A DNA stretch of 64,000 nucleotides from Sambucus nigra (Eukaryota; Streptophyta; Magnoliopsida; Dipsacales; Adoxaceae): the NCBI GenBank assembly GCA_949130495.1, contig OX422207.1:785530384-785594383 (forward strand), read 5' to 3'. The position numbers were made by a program, and so were the translations under genes. The notes beneath the pieces are model-generated. The model was not told the origin of the DNA. It worked only from the letters and a program-made list of their open reading frames with translations, and did not search any database. How positions within the stretch are numbered: the first letter of the stretch is position 1; every line of letters begins with the position of its first letter. Positions 58,431-64,000 of the stretch are shown one piece after another.

Positions 58431-59943
58431 GCCATACACATAATATAACCGACTATAGAATGCCAATATACTGCACCATGCTATCATCTTCCAGGAATTA
58501 CTCACTTTCTTCCGAGTTCACCACCTATCAGATTATTATCACACCGTCATGGCGATAAAATCAATCACAACGTATGGGAAGTGGTCATAGCTCCTAACCG
58601 GCAGGTGAGAACGACCCATACCCAAGACTTCTCACCCCCAAAATATAAAATCATACAAATAAATAAAATGGACGACTATGACCTGGGGAATATTCACACC
58701 CTTCTCCTCAAGCCAGAGTGCTCACCCTCAACGCGCAACTTCCCATGATAGCATGTGCCTGGTATGCTTTACACCACAAGTATATATATATTTCTCATAC
58801 ACAATATATATACATCCATATGATCACATCATATAAGCAAACCATCACGCACGGTATAGATATTCACACCATAATTACACACATATATACATATCTATTC
58901 ATATATAAATATCCACATAGCCACTTATAATACACACTACCTCTCATCCAAATGTATGAAATCAATAAATTTGGCTATACGTGTACATAGTCCTCATTAT
59001 ACTAGCCATCACTCCAAACATATTAACTTAAATCGTAATGTAATTACGATCCCTCACTTGAAGCATATTCATCCATTGCCCCTATGATATGAATAGTCTT
59101 CCAATATATTCAACATTAAGGTTATCACCCCAAAGCTTAATATATATATAACAATCACCACACATCCCATCAATAACCGAATGCTCATCGATATATCGAA
59201 TAACAATCCTGACTATCGGTATACACATGACTAATAGTCTACAAGCCTCAAGCTTAAACTTAAATTCATTTCAAGTATTAGAATCCCAATTGTTACTCAC
59301 ACAACGAATAATCGGTAAGCCTCAAGCTCAAAACTACATTTATTTTATGATAAAATCATATTTTTGGATAGCCATAGTTAGTCACTCGTCGATATGTAGA
59401 GGCTAGTCCAACGATAACTCTACTCACAACTAATTGTCGGCAACAAGTTAAATTACCTTCACTTTAGATTACAGTTCAATGTCTCCGGATGAACCTTACA
59501 CATTTACATAATTACCATATTCCTTGAGTTTATCATCACTAAGGATAAGCGACTTCTCTCTGTCTCGTTCCCTAATTATATCCTAAATAGAATCCCCTTG
59601 CTATAAGGAATTGACATAATAGTCGGATCTATATTTCAAATTATTCCATCATGACTTCCTCATAATGTCCTCAACCTCACCTCTTGTATTAACTCACATC
59701 TAAATCTCCAAATAGGACTCCCATCCTTAATGAGATTTCCCACTACCTCGACACAACAATTTCAAGACATCTATATCTTCCCAAACTACTATGATAGGCC
59801 CCCGCGATCATAGCATGTGAGAAACCCTAAAAAATACTCCCAACATATCTCTCGCATCATATATGTGAGTTCCAAACCGAGAAACCCAACCGAAAGGGAT
59901 TTAAAACTCATTCTAGAAAAATTAAGCAAAACTGCCCTGTTTT

Positions 59944-60158
59944 CGAATCGATTCGGCCCTTCCGAATTGATTCGGCCCTTTCGGATCGATTCGGTCCTAG
60001 CTGCGAATCTTTTCGTCCCATTCGAATCGATTTGGCCCAACTAGACCTGTAGGTCTGCTACACACCAAATCAATTCGCTAGGGGCGAATCGATTCGGCCC
60101 TAAAGACCTTTTGCTTCTGCAACCTGGCGAATCGATTCGCTAGGGGCAAATCAATTCG
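59944..60158 (-). repeat. palindrome comb in right LTR E: nine sites
   Basis: Sites start at 59944, 59963, 59982, 60004, 60023, 60066, 60085, 60128 and 60147. Steps 19, 19, 22, 19, 43, 19, 43 and 19 bp. Two more sites than the left LTR, at the first and fifth positions of the block, so the comb gained or lost whole units. Variants are mostly CpG transitions. Confidence 0.9.
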
Positions 60159-60877
60159 GCCAGTTCAGAAAGACACAAAATGGGGTTATTTCTCCAAACC
60201 CAAATCTCCAAAAATCCGTATATACATCATCCCCAACCATCAATCTTCATACCCAACATATTTCTAACCCTAAGATCCATCATATAACTACCCAACAATT
60301 TATATAACCTCAAATGCAAGATTTAATCCATAAAAACCTAAGGTGTGACATATAACCCAAAATTCAATTCTCTTATCCACAAATTATGAAATGTATTACA
60401 CAAATGAAATATTTAGCAAGATTAAACACTTGCCTCGAAATTGTAGGGGTTGAATCGTCCTCGTGATCGCGTGTGGGCCGGAAATCTCCAAGCTTTTTCC
60501 TCTCTCTTTCTTCCTTTCTTCTTCTTTCTCTTTCTCTCTAATGAGATTGTCTTGATCCGTAAGCCTCTTAAACCCTTTAAAACAGAAATCCCAGTTTTAA
60601 ATAATAATACACACTTTAAATGGCTCGTTTACTCCAATTCGAGTCAAACATACTTAAAAATATTCCGGAATCGAAATAAAACCGAATGACATTCTTTTTT
60701 ACTATCTCGACCCATCCGGAATAAATGGCGCACTCAAATTCATCATCCGGAACACTTTATAACATCCTCAATTTTTGGACCTCAATTGCCAAATTTTAAA
60801 ATTCTCCAATTTAAATAAATTTTATTTCTCCCAAAATTTAATTTCTCGGTCCCAAAACCGTGAGGTGTTACAATCCA

Positions 60878-61659
60878 CTAAATACATATTTTATAACATT
60901 TTGTTTAATGTATTTAATTTTTTTTATAAGAGATCATGTATATTTGGATAAATTTATCCTTGATATAAAATATATATTAGATGGATGTCTAATGGTTTTA
61001 AACAATTATAAAATGGTCTATCGGAATACATTATGTGTGTTATAAATACGGACCATACCCCTTAAGTATTTACATATCAATGAAATGATAACCTTTCTTC
61101 CTCTAAATTTTTTATCAGCATGAATACCTAGAGTGTGCTCTATTATCTCCTCAAGTGGTTTGATCGATTCAAATATTTCAATTTCTTATTCCAAGAGTGT
61201 CTCTTTATCTTTGCACAATATACATGTCATGTGACTGTCCAACATACAATTTGGAGTCAATACAAAACATGTATTCCAGATTAAGTATGAAATCGAGCCT
61301 TGTGTTGCTGGTGCAGATGGTGATGGTTGCATGATACTAAAAGGGTAAGACTGAGTGTGCTAATTGGTGGTGATGTTATCTGTGGTGGTGCACAATAACA
61401 TACTCAAGGGATCAGTTCATCTTTTTATGGAGAGAACAAGGAAGTGATCCTCATATAAGGTATGTAATAGATCTTTCTGTTATTTAATTTAGAAAATAGT
61501 GTAGGATATAAAATATTTCTACAAAGAAGTTAAAAGATGATTTGATTTAGATATATTCAAAATAAGTATTTTAACATTACTTTAAAGTTTATCTAAGAAA
61601 TTGATCATATTAAAGTATTATTTTAGCTATTAATAATATGTCCTTCTGGTTTTGCATAA
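60878..61659. other. AT-rich spacer right of element E
   Basis: Noncoding. Continues the pre-insertion site of E (GTGGACATCCACTAAATAC when the two flanks are compared). A GATGGTGATGGTTG-like stretch near 61315-61390 is locally GC-richer, but I see no gene. Confidence 0.55.
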
Positions 61660-62640
61660 TAAAATTGAAAATTATTATTATCAAGGCATTAAGTTCTCCA
61701 TTTTTATTTAAAATTTAAGACACGAAGTCCTAAATTTCTATTTAAATTTTAGGACCTGAAATTTCTAATGATTATTTACATTTTGTGTCCTAAAGTTTCC
61801 AAATAGTCATTTTAATTTAGGGTCTGAAGTTCCCATATAGATATATTTAATTTGAGGCCAAAAGCTCCAAAATCATATAAAAATGGGACTTGAAGTTCTC
61901 AATTGTTATTCAAATTTTTAGTTTTTCAATTAAATATGCCTTAAAATCAAACTTGAAGTTTTAATTATTTCTGTAATAAAGCATGTGATACTAAAAGTCT
62001 CATTACGTTTATTTATAATTTGGACCTGAAGCTCCAATAATTTTGTAATCAAATATAAAGTTTTGATTATTTATATAATAAGGATATTAAATGTCCCATA
62101 ATTATTATTTTGGACTTGAAGTTCCAAGTAATTTTACTTCTTGTTAAATTTGAAGTTTGGAATTAATTAGACGGGGCGTTCAGAGTTCCTAAATAAATAA
62201 TGTTGTTATATGAAGTTGCCCTAATTATTTACAATTAGGACTTGAAGTTCCCTAATTATCATTCAAATATGGAAATTCAACTTTTCTATGTTTAAATCTT
62301 AGGACCTGAAGTTCCTAAATTATTTAGCGCTAAAGTGTCAAAGAAAATATATCACAATTAAACCTGAAGTTTTGATTGTCTAATTGAATAGGTATAGACC
62401 AAGAGTCCCCAAATTATATTGTTGATATGAAGATACATAATCATTATTATAACCGGAAGTTTACAAATTATTATTTGTAATTGGGATATAGTATTTTCTA
62501 ATTACTGTTGAAAATATTTGAACTTGAAGCTCCAACAAAATATACCGTAAATGAAAACTTTAATTTTTGAATATTCACAGGGTTTGAATTTTGAAGGTCC
62601 TCAAATAATTATTAAAATTTGGACTCGAAGCTCAGAATAT
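61660..62640 (-). repeat. AT-rich array of degenerate ~35-nt repeats (GGACCTGAAGTTCC type)
   Basis: About 25 copies of ACTTGAAGTTCC, ACCTGAAGCTCC and similar, each followed by about 20 AT-rich bases, across 980 bp. Same family as 33798-34798 but on the opposite strand. The core is close to an imperfect palindrome (GGAACTTCAGGTCC against GGACCTGAAGTTCC). Confidence 0.7.
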
Positions 62641-63160
62641 TGAAACAACCCGTGTAATTTGGGGGGTATTTTTAAAAAATAAATAGGAAAAATAAATTTT
62701 GAGATAAAATTATTTTTATTGCTCAAACTTGTCGGGTATTATTTTTAAAGGCGATTGTGGGTACCCGAAATTTAGAACCATGGGCCTGGACGAGTAGCCC
62801 AGTCCTGGAGGCCCAAAATTCGGGCCCCTCATCTCTTATATTGATCCGGTCTCCCCCACGTTCCCACAATTGGAAGTTATAGGGGAGATGGAAAACGTGG
62901 AGAAACCCATCACCTCCACTTACCTACATGTACATGTATATATTAAACCCTAGGTCCGGGGCAAAAGGACAAGTTGTATTCTCTGTAATTACTCTCCGGA
63001 GTATATAGAAATAATATCGACTGCACCACCGTGGACGTAGGCACATCTTTGCTGAACCACGTACATCCTTTGTTGTGTGATTGGCATCTTATATTCCTTG
63101 TTCTTCCTTGATAATAGCTTCTCTCGTATTTATTTGTGTTGCATAATAATCGTCTCCACA
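62641..63160 (+). repeat. 5' LTR of element F
   Basis: About 520 bp from TGAAACAACCCG to CGTCTCCACA. The right end is fixed by the PBS. The left end is set where the AT-rich repeat array stops and cannot be confirmed without the 3' LTR. Confidence 0.7.
62937..62947 (+). promoter_or_regulatory. TATA box of LTR F
   Basis: TATATATTAAA before CCCTAGG, about 215 nt before the LTR end, as in element A. Confidence 0.5.
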
Positions 63161-63162
63161 AT

Positions 63163-63180
63163 TGGCGCCGTCTGTGGGAA
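63163..63180 (+). other. primer-binding site of element F
   Basis: TGGCGCCGTCTGTGGGAA, identical to the site of element A, two bases after the LTR end. Confidence 0.85.
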
Positions 63181-63228
63181 ACGTTCGTCTTTCCCTGAGA
63201 AGAGCCCACATCAACAAAGAAGTTTAAG

Positions 63229-64000
63229 ATGTCTGATCACAGCAGCAATGCCCCTCAAGCAGGAGATATTCAAGAGCCACCTGCTCCTCACAGGATTAGG
63301 TCTGAAGTCCGACGTTCAGATCAGAGAGCTCGCTTGGAAAGACCAGCCTCAGAAGAAAGTCAGGGACCAACGAGGTCCACGCAGATATCCATATTGATTG
63401 ATGCGTATGAGGCAAGGTTCCACGAGCAGAGGGAGTCTTCTCGCAGATACGAGGCTGAGAATGCTCGCTTGAAAAGAAGACTGGAAAGACTGGAGAGGGA
63501 GCTTCGTCCTGATAACAAGAGACGCCCATATCGCACTCCTAGCTCTCAGGCGAGCAAATCTCGCAGCCGAGGAAGGAGCCCTAGGCGAGAATCTCAAAAG
63601 GATGAAAGAGGCGAGTCAGACGATGACCTCCACGAACAGCTGCGAAGAGCTCACTGCTACCAGAGCCCTGCTCGCAGCGATGAGAACATACGAAACATGG
63701 TCTGCAGGGAGATGGACCAGCATCCCGCTCACCACGGAACAAGATCAACCAGAGAACTCGCGAGGCGAGCTCTCAAAACCCAGATGAAGTCACCCTTCAC
63801 AAGGGAAATCGAAGAGGAGGAAGCTACTAAGAAATTTGCCATTCCAAGGTTCAAGATTTACGACGGAGAAACTGATCCTATAGATCACGTCAGGCAATAC
63901 CGATAGGCGATGACCCTCTAGAATCACTGAGATGCCCTGATGTGCCGCATTTTTTCCTCGAGCCTTCATGATGTAGCACAGAAGTGGTTCAAAAGGCTCC
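63229..64000 (+). pseudogene. gag: element F gag, N-terminal part with three stops
   Basis: ATG 63229 (MSDHSSNAPQAG) gives 225 codons to TAG 63904. Residues about 55-90 form an Arg/Glu-rich coiled coil (YEAENARLKRRLERLERELR). About 95-135 is Arg/Ser-rich and disordered. Near 200 the capsid domain begins (FAIPRFKIYDGETDPIDHVRQY). After TAG 63904 the frame continues with two more stops within 30 bases, then DALMCRIF and AQKWFKRL, which are capsid motifs. Related Gag proteins have Gln, Trp and Arg or Ser at such places, so the stops look like point mutations. Confidence 0.85.

Larger units (their letters stand above)
62641..64000 (+). mobile_element. element F: Tat-type Ty3/gypsy element, 5' part, cut by the window end
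   Basis: A 5' LTR (62641-63160), the same PBS as element A, then gag from 63229. The LTR sequence is unrelated to A and B by eye, so this is a third family. The 3' part lies outside the window. Confidence 0.85.

Noticed and set aside
61300..61450. Possible host exon near GATGGTGATGGTTGC
   Set aside because: Short, no flanking splice signals or long frame, and surrounded by AT-rich repeat DNA.

Overview
This window is intergenic, repeat-dominated plant nuclear DNA. I found no ordinary host gene, tRNA or rRNA. Long LTR retrotransposons of the Ty3/gypsy Tat and Tekay/Del-like types, a plant L1-type LINE with a DUF4283-like ORF1, long (AT)n tracts and deep nesting suggest heterochromatin of a flowering plant with a large genome. 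I cannot name the species.

Layout: 1-7217 holds old relics: a gag relic on the minus strand, a decayed LTR, and AT-rich DNA. 7218-33797 is a Tat-type element B of about 14.4 kb. A second Tat-type element A (7246-19448) sits inside the 5' LTR of B, flanked by the duplication CCTGG. 34804-50555 is one Tekay-like solo LTR (C, duplication TAGTA). C was later hit by a related solo LTR (D, 35293-38173, GAGAT), a terminal-inverted-repeat element (40024-43702) and a LINE (44601-50376, TTTTAATTGTA). 51477-60872 is a minus-strand Tekay-like element E with about 3.9 kb LTRs and only 1.5 kb of interior (ATCCA). 62641 to the right edge is the 5' part of a third Tat-type element, F. The spacer between insertions is AT-rich and partly a degenerate array of short repeats related to GGACCTGAAGTTCC.

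Elements A and B share an architecture. The 5' LTR drives a plus-strand gag-protease-RT-RNase H-archaeal-type RNase H-integrase frame. Between integrase and the 3' LTR lies a multi-exon gene on the opposite strand. By eye, every intron of these antisense genes has GT...AG ends and joins in frame: 4 exons and 1102 codons in A, 5 exons and 1238 codons in B. A's product carries a PF04195-like domain plus long coiled coils. B's product carries a plant mobile domain (PMD). Hairpin-forming tandem repeats lie between the converging genes in A and inside an intron of the antisense gene in B.

No copy looks autonomous. A has two TAG stops in gag-pol, B at least six stops plus two frameshifts, F three stops in gag, and the LINE has lost the second RT aspartate. 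LTR pairs of A and B differ by only about 1.4% by my hand count, so both insertions are recent. The LTRs of D and E carry a comb of CGAATCGATTCG palindromes at steps of about 20 bp or its double. C carries a base-shifted but still palindromic version.
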